From assembly GCF_023159225.1 (NCBI RefSeq), contig NC_063172.1:42227832-42291831 (forward strand): a stretch of DNA of 64,000 nucleotides, given 5' to 3'. Made by a program: the position numbers and the translations under genes. Under the pieces are notes generated by a model. The model saw only the letters and a list, made by a program, of their open reading frames with translations. It made no database searches and was not told where the DNA came from. Below, piece after piece: positions 22,371 to 34,149 of the stretch. Position 1 is the stretch's first letter. The number at the start of each line of letters is the position of its first letter. The stretch comes from Perognathus longimembris pacificus. Taxonomy: Eukaryota; Chordata; Mammalia; Rodentia; Heteromyidae.

Positions 22371-25300
22371 ATGGAAGGAGAAAAAACACTCTTATCCTCG
22401 ATATCTTTGAATATAAATGGTATAAACTCTCTGAAAAAGAGAAGCAGACTGGCAGAATGGATCCACAAACAAAAAGTTGCTATCTGTTGTCTACAAGAGA
22501 CCCACCTTACAACAAGGGACAAACACAGGCTCCGAATGAAAGGATGGAGCAAGACCTTCCAAGCAAACGCACCTACCAAAACGGCAGGTGTAGCCATCCT
22601 GATCTCAGTCAAGCTGGACTTTTCATTAAAATCAACTCAAAAAGACAAAGAAGGACACTACATTTTAATACAAGGAAAAATCCAAAATCAAGGCATAACA
22701 GTGATAAATGTGTACTCACCGAACAAAAGAGGCCCTACATATGTCAAGCAAATTCTCACAGAATTACAAAACAAGATAAACCCAAACACAATCATAGTGG
22801 GTGACTTGAATACCCCACTCTCTCCAAGAGACAGATCCAACACCCAGAGTATTAGCAAGGGAGCTGAGGACCTAAGTAACACCATATCCCAAATGGATCT
22901 AACAGATCTATACAGAATCTTCCACCCTACAGAGACCCAATACACCTTCTTCTCAGCAGCCCATGGATCATACTCCAAAATAGACCATGTAATAGCCCAC
23001 AAAAAGAACCTCAGCAAATACAAAAGTATTGACGTCATCCCATGTATTATATCTGATCACAGTGGATTAAAGGTAACCCTCAATAACAATGGTTACCACA
23101 GAGGCTAACACATTCTGGGAGGCTGAACCCCACACTGTTATCCAACACATGGGCCACAGACCAAATTAAAGATGAAATCAACGAATTCATAAGCCACAAT
23201 GACAATGAAAATACATCACAAAGAAACCTATGAGACACATCTAAGGCAGTACTGAGGGGCAGGATCATTGCCCTCAGCACTCACCTTAAAAGAATGGAAG
23301 CAGACCACATGAATAACCTCACGATGAAACTAAAACAATGGAGAAACAAATGACAGAATCTAAAATGACTAGCAGGAGAGAGATCACAAAGATTAAAGAA
23401 GAGATAAATCTGATTGAAAATAGAAAGATCATTCAACAAATAAATAAGACTAAAAGCTGATTCTTTGAGAAAATAAATAAAATTGACAGACCCCTTGCGA
23501 GACTTACAAAAACAAGAAGAGAAGAGACTCATATACGTAAAATCAGGGACTCCACTGGAAAAATTACAACAAGTAAACACGATATTCAAACAATCATTAA
23601 GAGCTATTTCCAGAACCTCTACTCAGTAAAAAACAATAATATTACAGAAATGGATCAATTCTTAGAGAAGTATAAACTGCCCAAACTGATCCAAGAAGAA
23701 ATAAAACAACTACATAAACCAATATCTTACAGTGAGATACAGGAGGTAATCAAGAACCTCCTAACAAAGAAAAACCCAGGCCCAGATGGATTCACCAACA
23801 AATTCTACAAAGCCTTTAGTGAGGAGCTAATACCAATACTCCTCAAACTCTTCCATGAAATAGAAACAGAGGGAGAAATCCCTAACTCATTCTATGTAGC
23901 TAATATCATACTCATTCCCAAACCAGGCAAAGACCCAACAAAAAAAGAGAACTACAGACCAATATCACTAATGAACACAGACGCAAAGCTCCTCAATAAA
24001 ATATTAGCTAACAGGATCCAGAAACTGATCAAGAAAATTATACATCATGACCAAGTAGCTTCATCCCACAGTCACAATGATGGTTCAACATCAGTAAATC
24101 AATCATTGTAATTCACCACATAAACAGAACTAAAATCAAGAATCACATTGTTATCTCAGTTGATGTCCAATGATCCTTTGACAAAATACAACATCCATAC
24201 TTATTAAAAGCTTTGGAGAGAACAGGAATAGATGAAACATTCCTCAAAACAATAAAAGCCATATACAACAGACCAACTGCTAAAATCATATTAAATGGAG
24301 AGAAACTTAAATCATTCCCCCTAAACTCAGGAACAAGACAAGGATGCCCACACTCCCCACTTCTTTTCAACATAGTGCTGGAATCCCTAGCCATAGCAAC
24401 AAGGCAAGGGGAGGACATCAAAGGGATCCACATTGGCAAGGAAGAAATAAAGCTATCCCTATTTGTCGACGACATGATCTTATATCTGAAGGACCCAGAA
24501 AACTCAGTCCTTAAACTTCTACACCTAATAAACCATTTTGGCAAGGTAGCAGGATACAAAATCAATCCACAATAGTCAGCAGCTTTTCTGTACACCAGCA
24601 ATGTACAAGCTGAAAAGAAAATTATGGAAACAATTCCATTTACAGTAGCCAAAAAAAGAATAAAGTAACTAGGGATCAACTTAACCAAGGATGTGACGGA
24701 TCTGTTTAATGAAAACTATAAAAATCTAATAAGGGAAATCAAAGAAGACACAAGGAGATGGAAAGACCTCCCATGCTCATGGGTAGGCAGAGTCAATATA
24801 GTGAAAATGGCAATATTACCCAAATTGTTATACAAATTCAATGCAATCCCCATCAAAATCCCAGTCACATTCTTCACTGAAATAGAGAAAGCAATCCATA
24901 AATTCATATGGAACAGCAAAAGACCTAGAATAGCCAAAGCAATTATAGGCAAAAAAGCAGTGCAGGAGGTATCACAATACCAGACTTCAAGCTGTACTAC
25001 AGGGCCATCATAACAAAAACAGCCTAGTATTGGTGTAAAAACAGACCGGAAGACCAATGGATTAGAATTGAAGATCCATAAATAAAACCGCACTCTTACA
25101 GTCAGCTGACATTCGACAAAGGAGCTAAAGACATACAATGGAATAAACATAGCCTCTTCAACTACTGGTGCTGGGAGAACTGGGCAGCCATATGCAGAAA
25201 ACTCAAAGTTGACCCAAGCCTATCACCATGCACCAAGATCAACTCAAAATGGATCAAGGACCTCAATATTAGACCTGAATCCTTGAAACTACTGAAGGTC

Positions 25301-26189
25301 AGAGTAGGAAAGATGCTAGAACTTATAGGCACAGGAAGGAACTTCCTGAATATAGTCCCAGGGGCACAACAAATAGGGGAGAGACTCGACAAATGGGACT
25401 ACTACAAATTAAAAAGTTTCTGCACAGCTCAGGACATAGCCACCAAAACAGAAAGACAGCTAACCATATGGGAAAGGATCTTTACCAGCACAGCAACAGA
25501 CAAAGGCCTAATATCTGTCGTCTACAGAGAACTAAAAAAACTAAGCCCCTCCAAGTTCAATAAACCAATTAGGAAATGGGCAAAGGAGATAAAGAGAGAC
25601 TTCACAAGAGAAGAAATAAAAATGGCAAAGAAACATAGGAGGAAATGTACAACATCCCTGGTAGTAAAGGAAATGCAAATAAAAACAACCCTGAGATACC
25701 ACCTCACCCCAGTTAGAATGGCCTATACTCTGAACTCAGGCAACAACAAATGCTGGCGGGGGTGCGGGGAAAAGGAACCCTTCTCCATTGTTGGTGGGAG
25801 TGCAAATTAGTACAACCACTTTGGAGAACAGTAAGGAGGTTTCTCAAAAACTCAATATAGACCTACCCTATGACCCAGCCATACCAGTCCTAGGCATCTG
25901 TCCTAAACAGCAAGTCCCAAGATATCAAAAAGACATTTGTACTTCCATGTTTATCGTGGCACAGTTCACAATAGCCAAAATTGGGAAACAACCCAGATGC
26001 CCCTCCACAGATGAATGGATCCAAAATATATGGTACCTATACACAATGGAATACTACATAGGGATTAGGAATGGTGAAATATTGTTATTCGCAGGGAAAT
26101 GGTCAGAACTTGAACAAATAATGTTGAGCAAGACAAGCCTAGAACACAGAAAACAAAGGGGCATGATCTTCCTGATATATGACTGTTAA
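22371..26189 (+). pseudogene. L1 ORF2 (endonuclease and reverse transcriptase), disrupted
   Basis: ORF2p nicks target DNA and reverse transcribes L1 RNA. The span equals about 1273 codons, the usual size. Codons 1-245 (22371-23105) are open and hold the APE-type endonuclease with N14, E43, Y115, D145, N147, T192, D205, D229 and H230 all present in their usual numbering; TAA at 23106-23108 ends it. Downstream pieces are open in different frames: the RT fingers ([10 protein letters not shown], 23650-24111), the RT palm ([12 protein letters not shown] and FVDD at 24462-24473, where most L1s have FADD), 24693-25013, 25283-25810 and 25788-26189. A frameshift falls in the Cys-rich C-terminal motif (about 25755-25800). 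Hence no full ORF2p can be made; only the endonuclease domain remains uninterrupted. Confidence 0.95.
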
Positions 26190-26203
26190 GAAAGGGACAC
26201 GGA

Positions 26204-26397
26204 GGGCTGGGAATATGGCCTAGTGTCAAGAGCGCTTGCGTCCTACACATGAAGCTCTCAGTTCGATTCCCCAGCACCACATATATGGAAAACGGCCAGA
26301 AGGGGCGCTGTGGCTCAGGTGGCAGAGTGCTAGCCTAGAGCGGGAAGAAGCCAGGGACAGTGCTCAGGCCCTGAGTCCAAGGCCCAGGAATGGCAAA

Positions 26398-26444
<47 letters not shown>

Positions 26445-26446
26445 AT
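26204..26446 (+). mobile_element. IDL-Geo SINE inside the L1 3'UTR
   Basis: Left ID-like monomer: 'gggctgggaatatggcctag', A box near 26214, B box 'agttcgattcccc'. Right monomer: 'ggccagaaggggcgctgtgg', 'gtggcagagtgctagcctag', 'cagtgctcaggccctgagtc'. The tail is (AAAT)13. It lies 14 bases after the ORF2 stop. I see no convincing TSD; the flanks are 'gggacacgga' and 'ggagtcagag', which share only 'gga'. Confidence 0.95.
26395..26446 (+). repeat. (AAAT)13 microsatellite, SINE tail
   Basis: Thirteen uninterrupted AAAT units forming the SINE tail; probably length-variable. Confidence 0.97.
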
Positions 26447-26907
26447 GGAGTCAGAGAGATAGTAGAGACCAGGTCTGTGAAACCAAAAACTGCTTGTCAA
26501 ATAGTATTTCCCACAGGATTGGGGGAGCGACCCAACAGTATGTAACTAAAACCAAACAACTAATCAACATATAAAGGTCAAAAATTGACCTCTCAGTGGA
26601 ATACAATAGCTCAAAACTATGTATGTACGTTCATGTAAGACTACTGTCAACATATTGTCTAATATCGACATTACATTTAAAGCCCTAGGCGAATTTTCTT
26701 GGGCCTGGCCATGTAGCTACTGTATATGTTATTGATACATTGTATATTGTATATATGTCTACCTGACCTAGAGAAGGGGAAGAAAAACAGGGCGTAAGAT
26801 ATCACAAGAAATGTACAGACTGCCCTACTATGTAACTGTACCCTTTTTGCACAACACCTTGTCAAAAAAATTTGTATTCAATTAATAAATAAATTAAATT
26901 AAAAAAA
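26447..26907 (+). mobile_element. 3'UTR of the full-length L1
   Basis: About 460 bp. It has a distant likeness to the common L1 3'UTR near its end ('acaagaaatgtacagactgc', 'tatgtaactgtacc') but no G-rich polypurine tract, only 'gagaaggggaag'. It ends in AATAAA at 26884-26889 and an A-rich run to about 26907. Confidence 0.88.
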
Positions 26908-26953
26908 GAAAGCAGAGGACAAAATACAAATAAAGTACACATGTTCAAAAAAA
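26908..26953 (+). mobile_element. 3' transduction of the full-length L1
   Basis: After the L1 A-run, 39 bp of unrelated sequence (from gaaagcagagg to gtacacatgttc) precede a second A-run and the TSD. An AATAAA at 26929-26934 sits 13 bases before the second A-run. This is what read-through of the L1 signal and use of a downstream signal at the source locus would leave. Confidence 0.85.
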
Positions 26954-27890
26954 AAGAAAACTAATAATAAAAGATGTTGGAGAGGGTGTGGTCAAAAGCG
27001 AATCCTACTACATTGTTTGTGGGATTGTAAGCTTGTTCAACCATTCTGGAAAACAGTATGGAGGTTCCTCAAAAGGCTAAACATAGACCTCACCTATGAC
27101 CCAGCAGCCCTTCTTTTGGGCATCTACCCAAAAGATTACAAGCAATACCACACTAAAGCCACCAACACAACTATGTTCATTGCGACACAATTTGCAATCG
27201 CTAAAATATGGAACCAACTCAGATGTCCCTCTGTAGATGAATGGATCAAGAAAATGTGGTATGCATACACAATGGAATTCCATGCCTCTATCAGAAAGAA
27301 TGACATTGCCCTATTCATAAGGAAATGGAAAAACTTGGAAAAAATTATACTAAGTGAAGTGAGCCAGACCCAAAGAAACATGAACTCTATGGTAATAATT
27401 AGTACACATCTAAGATAGTCCTAGCAGACCACAAGAGTTCAATAGCTATGTACATATGAACACATAAGATGATGCTAAGTGAAATGAACTCCATGTTATG
27501 GAAGTAACGCATTTATCATTGTCGTTATTTTCAATGTACCATTTGAAATTATACCACTTTCTTTTGTCTTTCTTCCCCAGGGTTTTACCCCTGATGTCAC
27601 TGTTATAGATTTTCAGTATCCTGGGTATTGTATATATGTTAATTGGAACCAGGGAAGGGAAGAGGAACATAAAAATGGAGAAACAAAGGGTAAAAGGCAA
27701 ATCAATACAACAGCAACACTTACACAATAATATGCCATAATCCAATTGTACAACTCATTGAGAGGGGGGGAAGGTGAGGAAAAAATGAGGGAAGAGGTAA
27801 CAAGTTTGATATGAAATGTACTCATTGCCCTATGTATGGAACTGTAACCCCTCTGTACATCACTTTGACAATAAGTATATTAATTTTAAA
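26954..27890 (+). mobile_element. Older L1, downstream half (ORF2 end and 3'UTR)
   Basis: It continues 19184-19528 after the 16-bp TSD. The ORF2 C-terminal part is open from 27017 to 27418 (133 codons: PFWKTVWRFLKRLNID, then FHASIRKNDIALF). The 3'UTR has a polypurine tract at about 27762-27800 and terminal gacaataag. The second copy of aatatattagga is at 27891-27902. Without the nested element this L1 is about 1.3 kb. Confidence 0.94.
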
Positions 27891-27902
27891 AATATATTAG
27901 GA

Positions 27903-28204
27903 GCTATATAGTAAATATTACCCAAAACTGAAGTGGGAATAATGACTTTTTCTTACTGAAATGCCTTTCTCTATCTGTTTTCTTGTATTGTGTAAAATGT
28001 GTTTCAGATCGTTGAGGAAAGACAAGAAAGAACCAGTGAGAATGCAGGTATAAAACCAAAGAGGGAAATTCCAGATGATTGGTTGATGCTGATGAATTTA
28101 TTCCACTACAGGTAATCAAATGGAAGAAATCTTGAGAGGAAAGAATTATCCACACAAACTGGCAGAATATAGTATAACATAATAAAGGAAAATTCTAACT
28201 GTAG
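27903..28204. other. Unassigned AT-rich sequence
   Basis: No feature recognised. Confidence 0.5.
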
Positions 28205-28300
28205 TAATTTCATAGTAAATAATTAGAATCTATTTTGTTACCGGCACAGTTCTAGGCATGTTGTGTATTAACTCACCACAATCTTTCTAAGAGGGAAATC
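28205..28300 (-). mobile_element. MIR/L2-like ancient repeat fragment
   Basis: 'ggcacagttctaggcatgtt' followed by 'gtattaactcaccacaatct' resembles the MIR/L2 shared core in antisense. Short and diverged. Confidence 0.5.
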
Positions 28301-28320
28301 TGTTCAGAATTACTAATCTT

Positions 28321-28540
28321 TTTTTTTTTTTTTTTTTTTTTTTTTTGGCCAGTCCTGAGCCTTGGACTCAGGGCCTGAGCACTGTCCCTGGCTTCTTTTT
28401 GCTCAAGGATAGCACTCTGCCACTTGAGCCACAGCGCCACTTCTGGCCGTTTTCTGTATACGTGGTGCTGGGGACTCAAACCCAGGGCTCCATGTAAATG
28501 AGGCAAGCACTCTTGCCACTAGGCCATATCCTCAGCCCCA
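28321..28540 (-). mobile_element. Young IDL-Geo SINE with 15-bp TSD
   Basis: On the plus strand it starts with a T-run (the SINE tail), then 'ggccagtcctgagcc', the right monomer and the left ID-like monomer ending ctcagcccc. It is flanked by exact copies of agaattactaatctt at 28306-28320 and 28541-28555. The near-consensus sequence and intact TSD point to a recent insertion. Confidence 0.96.
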
Positions 28541-28555
28541 AGAATTACTAATCTT

Positions 28556-29149
28556 AAAATCAGGAAAATAGAGGGAGAAGAAAGACATAGTTTGAAATCA
28601 AGCAATCTCATTCTAGGAAAGATGAACAAAAATTGAATGGGAAGTAGGAACCTAAGTAGTAAAAGACTGCAAGAAAGAAAAAAAAAATTCTTATTATATA
28701 CCATATGGTCCTGTAGCAAAACATAGCCTTAGAATGTAAACACCATTGATATTCACTTTATAACTAAGTATCCTCTTTACTCCGTAACTTGTCTTTTGGC
28801 TAGGATGCCCCAAATATCTCAGCATTTTTCTGTTTTTCTCCTTCCCTCTCTTCCACTTAACAAGAAGGTACATTCAGGTCTACTCTCTGATTCTCATTAC
28901 TATTTCTTTATGTTGGGTTTCCCCTTGTCATTCCTGGGTCAGTCTCCAATTGTTCTGCTCAAAATGTGCTGAATTAATTAGCACTGAGCACCTGTTTTCC
29001 AGTTCAGCTTTTATTAATAGTAGAGTTTGCATTTAATCATCTTTACTGTCTTTGTGAGTCTCTGACTTATCTGATTTCAACTCAAAGGGTTATAAACATT
29101 CAGAACCACTACCCTGCATATCACCCAACAAATAAAAGCATAAATATGA
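28556..29149. other. Unassigned sequence
   Basis: No feature recognised. Confidence 0.5.
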
Positions 29150-29435
29150 AATTCAATTGAAAAAAATAAAGGCAAGATATGAAGATGTAAAAGTGAGCTG
29201 CAATAACGTAGAAATAAGAAAAGAACAAAGGGTGAACCAGTTTAGCAGTGATACTTACTAGGCACCACGTTGGAAATGCACTACACAACCTGGGGGAGGG
29301 GGATTTGGAAGGGAAAGACTGGGAGAACATAAGGGAGAGGTAACAGTGTTCACAAAGAAAGTATTCATTAACTGACTTATGTAACTCTAATACCTCTGTA
29401 CATAACGTTTAAAATGAAAACGAAGTCAACTTATA
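29150..29435 (+). mobile_element. Diverged L1 3'UTR
   Basis: Polypurine tract at about 29290-29340 ('ctgggggagggggattt', 'gggagaggtaac') and a degraded terminus 'acctctgtacataacg'. Older than most copies of this family here. Confidence 0.75.
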
Positions 29436-31104
29436 ATTTGTATATATAATGCCATAAAATGTTTGAAGGTATATTTTCACTAGTAATCTCCTTTTTAGGT
29501 CTATTCACAAACTCACTTTAGAAGAAGTTTGTACATCCAAATTCTGAGTCATTCAGAGTTCCTGAATCAGCCTGCTTCTGTACTGTCCCCAGGGCTGACA
29601 TAATTGTAATTTTCTGAGGCCTGCCAAGTTAGTTACTACTCAATCTTCCTTTTCCAGCTCCCCAAATATTGTGGCTTACCTCTTCCCTCGGGTTCTGTTT
29701 GCCTTTCTAGACTTACGCCTTTATAAAAATTCTTGTTACTGTCATTTTCCTGGTAGTTCAAAGACAATGAAGGTAAACAAGTGCATTTGGTCTGCCATGT
29801 TCAATTTGAAGTCTTGCCATTAGTTTCAAAATTGCCTGTATCTGCAGTTTAGAAAGTTTCTCTGCTACAAAATGTAATAAGACTCCTTCCATAATTTCCT
29901 TCCTATCCATATTTAAATATATAATCCATCTCTTTGAGCAGACTTATCAAAAACTCCCTTGCTCTTTTACCCTGTAAGCATCTTCTCAGCTAACTACCAA
30001 TATTTTCTCTTTGCCTCCATAAAGGACTGAGGAGTTATGTAAATACTGCACACACGCAAAAGATAAGAAAAATAGCATAAGTAGCTCAATAGCATTTTCA
30101 TTTTATCATCTTAAACATCAACTTCTTCTATAAAACTGGCCTGCAAGTGTAAGCAATCTTTTAAATATAGTTTCCTTTCCATCTCTCTTCCAAAATAAAC
30201 CTTTCTTTAGCCAATATCTTCGAGCATCAAAATTTATTATTCCCCACTCCACTTTCCTAGCAGGCTTAGCCTGTGTGTATTTCAGTGAGAAAAACAGTCA
30301 GGAAAAAGATGCAATTTCTCAAAACTGAATGGTTACCTTTTCTGCTTAACCATGTCATTGCCAAATATAATTGATATTTTTCAGTAACTTTTTAATTTAA
30401 TTTTTCAGCAGCACTTATCAAAGGCAAATTTCTTTAGATTTCAGGGGCTCTCAACCCCTGACTTTCAGTAGAATTCCACCTTAGGTATGTTACCTAAAAG
30501 CTTTCAGCTTTTGCTTTCAATGAAATCCTAACTTAGTTAGCTTGCCTCAAACTTCTCAAATATCCCCATAATTTGACAGTACTTTTTCTCACTGTTCCTC
30601 ACACTACTGCTCTTTTTATCCTTATTCTTTACTTATCTAAATATCATTCATCTTTCCTGTTTTAGTTCTGTTCCACTTGCAAAGATCTACTATTTTTTAT
30701 TCTGAAATAGTAACATCATGAACTCTATATGTCTTTGCTCCATGACATTGTACATAACACCGTGAATGCTGGGGGAAAACAAAGTAATTAGTTCATTTGG
30801 ACTTTCTTCTTAACACTTTCATAGATTACTTTACTTTGGAATACTTGACTCTCTGAATGCAGGTCTTTTTTCAGGCTTTCAGACTCTCTTGTACATCTCT
30901 CATGTTTATGATTATGAAAAGAATGGAGATGTGAATGGAAACATTGGTTAAGAGCAGAGATACTCAGGTACTGCTTCGTCCCAGGGAATTGAAGAATGAT
31001 ACCCCAGTTGGTTCCTGTAGTGCACATAGACAATGTGCTACTAAAGTGGACAGATGAAGGAAATGGAACAAAAACATTGGATTGTTCTTATTATATTTAT
31101 TCTT
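29436..31104. other. Unassigned sequence (1.7 kb)
   Basis: Unique-looking, AT-rich DNA; no repeat or gene recognised. Confidence 0.5.
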
Positions 31105-31262
31105 AAACATTTTATTACATATTATTATTATCTTTAAGTAGTTGTAAAAAGGACTTTAATTCACCAAGTCAGATTATGAGTAAAATGCATCATGATCAAT
31201 GCTACCTCTTCCATCAATCTCTCCTATTTCTCCCATTCCCAGTATCAATATCCCGTCTTTAG
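31105..31262 (-). mobile_element. Old L1 3' end, second 3'UTR family
   Basis: 'ttatctttaagtagttgtaa' then 'aaatgcatcatgatcaatgc' and 'ccttccatcaatctctcc' are the antisense of the older L1 terminus also found at 18200, 39100 and 54485. Confidence 0.65.
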
Positions 31263-32118
31263 TACCATAAAGCTGTTGATGTCACAGTTGTTTCTTACCT
31301 TAGTTGGAATAATTTGACTTTGATACTTCCAGTTTGATATATTTGATGTTTTAGATATAATCATATTTTAGTAGTATAGAGGATTGCCTTATAAGATAAT
31401 GATTTTGAAAATGCAGAACAGGTGACTAATTTTGACATGATTATGCTTATATATTATCCTTTTGTTTTGACCTCCAAAATGCAAGTGGTATGTAAACATT
31501 ATTGACTGGGTTATTTTGATCTTTGTTAGTACAACTCAGTCAGTGCAGCTTGAGTTTTGGTAACTGATTCAGTTACATAAAAGAGCAAATAAAGTTCAAA
31601 TTCTACTGTCCATGGAAGTATTGGACATACTCTGTAAAGAGTAAATTTAGTATTAGACAATATGTTCTGCAATTTATGGAGTCCTTTCTCACAAGAAGTT
31701 GCTAGCTTCCTTGAATTATATTCCATTCATCTTAGACAATGCTTTATGTCTTTTCATTTACAATACCCACAATTCTAAAATAGTTCTCCTAAAGAAAATA
31801 GACAATTTAGGTTTAATATCCAGGAGTTGTATTGAGGAGAGAAGCAAAATTAAGTCAGAAATTGTTTTCTAAAGTACTGATCATTTGATCCTTCCTAATC
31901 TGTCTCCCATGAGGAAGATCACAGTTTGAAACCACCTGAGGTGTAGAGAGGAGAATTAAGTAAGATCTCATCCCAAAAGAAAGAAAACAATTATTTTGGC
32001 AAATAACTGTCATCACAGGTATTCAAGAACCAAATTAGGAGGATGGTGGTCCTAGCCAGACTTGGAAAAAACAAGAGACCACATTGTAAAACAACAATCA
32101 AAGAAATGCAATAAGTGT
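31263..32118. other. Unassigned sequence
   Basis: AT-rich; no feature recognised. Confidence 0.5.
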
Positions 32119-32524
32119 GAAGGAAAAGAAAGAAGAAAGGGCAGAAGGAAAGAAGGAAGGAAGGAAGGAAGGAAGGAAGGAAGGAAGGAAGGAAGGAAGG
32201 AAGGAAGGAAGGAAGGAAGGAAGGAAGGAAGGAAGGAAGGGAGGGAGGGAGGGAGGGAGGGAGGGAGGGAGGGAGGGAGGGAGGGAGGGAAGGAGGGAAG
32301 GAGGGAGGAAGAAGAAAGGAAGGAAGATAGGAAGGAAGGAAGACAAGAAGGAAGACAGGATGGAAACAAGGAAGGAAGGAAGGAAGGAAGGAAGGAAGGA
32401 AGGAAGGAAGGAAGGAAGGAAGGAAGGAAGGAAGGAAGGAAGGAAGGGAGGGAGGGAGGAAGGGAGGGAGGGAGGGAGGGAGGGAAGGAAAGAAGACAGG
32501 AAAGAAGGAAGGAAAAAGAGAGAG
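32119..32524 (+). repeat. (GGAA)n/(GGGA)n purine tract, about 400 bp
   Basis: Long blocks of GGAA (about 32147-32238 and 32370-32445) alternate with GGGA blocks (about 32238-32290 and 32445-32485) and a mixed middle. One strand is almost pure purine. All the long frames here, on either strand, are translations of the repeat (Lys-Glu-Gly-Arg or Leu-Pro-Ser-Phe periodicity) and are not genes. Confidence 0.98.
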
Positions 32525-33694
32525 ATGAGGAAGTACAAAAGGAAAGGAAGAAGAAAGAGAAAATCTCTTTCTCAGACACTACAAGAATTAAAATTATAAA
32601 ATATTTAAGACTGCAGTTTTCCTTGTAATAGGAGGAAGGGGAAAAAGCAGGTCATGTGCCACTCAGTTAAAAAAATAGTAATCCATAAATATCTCTTATG
32701 TAATTACTTCATGAGGGTCATTAATGCAAAAAGATAATCTCCAAATGCAAACTCAGCACAACTATAGAAAATGTACAAAATTATTCATATATTTTTGCAC
32801 AAATGGAAATATATATACTTTTTCTTTTCATCTGCTTCATAAGCCTTTTGCTTAACAAACTCAAAAAATGTTCTGTGATCCTGCCACTGATGGCCGTAGA
32901 TGTAAGAGATTGGCACACACACTCACAGTGAAGGATGGTATGAGATGGAAAGTCCTCCATTATTTCCAAGTAAGTGATTGCAGTGATCACCTCTGAAAAA
33001 CTGCATAATTGAAACCCTGGCTGTATTTTGCAGCAAGTAGGGCTTGCTTTCATAGGAAAGAATAAAAATCCTTTTAAAACAGAAAAATGTATTTCCCTGT
33101 CTCCTCCCTTTAGTCTTCTCACATAATTATGATTATTATAATTTAGCAATTACAGAACTATTAAAGTGGATTGTGCTTAAGCCAAGAACTATTATTACCA
33201 CTATATTCTGAATTAAGAATCAAACACAAAGATCTCATCAGTGAAACCTCTCAGCCACCATGGCTTCTGTTAATCTGAACAACTGGAAAATGAAAAGGTC
33301 AGGCCAACAACTTTACATACTGAAAAGCTGCTTCACACAGCAAGAGACATTGGCATACGCGGGAAACCCAGACTGCTACCTGAAATTGCTAAGCTACTGG
33401 CCCTATGAAAATGAACCTAACCCAATTTAATTAAAACTGTACATAAAGCTATATAGCAATGAATCAGACACAATAGTTACCACAGGTTTTTTGTATGTGG
33501 GTGATGGAGGAAAGTTAGCATTCAGACAAAAAAGATGCTGAAGACACTGATTCAGAAGACAATGTTGTGCCATGAGTTTTTACTTAATAAAAGGGAAAAG
33601 CCCTTTTCCCTTTGCTGAACATCTTTACCAGGATGGAATACATGGTGATTCAAGTGGTATTTTTTTTATCATTTATATTTCCCAAACCCTTTTT

Positions 33695-33695
<1 letters not shown>
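32525..33695. other. Unassigned sequence
   Basis: No repeat family or gene recognised; a minus-strand frame at 32781-33149 has no recognisable product. Confidence 0.5.
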
Positions 33696-33746
<51 letters not shown>

Positions 33747-33759
33747 ACACACACACACA
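33696..33759. repeat. (AC)n microsatellite
   Basis: About 31 AC units with a single interruption (tc at 33741). Confidence 0.97.
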
Positions 33760-34149
33760 GAGACACATTCTAGAGCTTTGGATAGTAATGAAATTTTAAT
33801 GCATACTTAACAAGTTCATTCTTCAGGCCTTACAAAAGGGAATACTATTGGCTTATTATTTACATTTTATGTAGAAGTACATTTAAAGATTTTTTTCTAA
33901 ATAAGAATAGCTGTCTGGTTACAATTCATTTTCTGTCTTCAAGTGTAATCCAATATATCAAGTATATTAATATATATATTCACAGGCTAAAAGGGCTGGG
34001 AAGAAAAATTTTAATATGCCCTTGATTAGCCATTTTCTTGCTAATACCATAAGAACTTTTATATATTCAAACAATGTAACAAAGGAATTGTCAGCTATTT
34101 TATCAAATGCGATGACATAGACATGCCATCTTATAAACAAAGAATGGTG
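33760..34149. other. Unassigned AT-rich sequence
   Basis: No feature recognised. Confidence 0.5.

Larger units (their letters stand above)
19529..26953 (+). mobile_element. Full-length L1 retrotransposon with 16-bp TSD
   Basis: A complete L1 layout: 5'UTR (19529-21285), ORF1 (21286-22326), a 44-bp spacer, ORF2 (22371-26189), and a 3'UTR interrupted by a SINE. The first poly-A end lies near 26900, then comes a transduced segment and a second A-run. It is flanked by aagaaaactaataata at 19513-19528 and 26954-26969, an exact 16-bp TSD (the first As overlap the tail). Net of the SINE it is about 7.2 kb. The element is full length but not autonomous: ORF1 has three in-frame stops and ORF2 several frameshifts. 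It is a different and younger family than the host L1, since its 3'UTR lacks the common polypurine/gacaataaa end. Confidence 0.95.

Noticed and set aside
32052..32628. Long frames on both strands (146 to 188 codons)
   Set aside because: Translations of the GGAA/GGGA repeat; tetranucleotide repeats without stops are open in several frames.
33572..33799. 75-codon frame with a Thr-His run
   Set aside because: The run is the translated (AC)n microsatellite.
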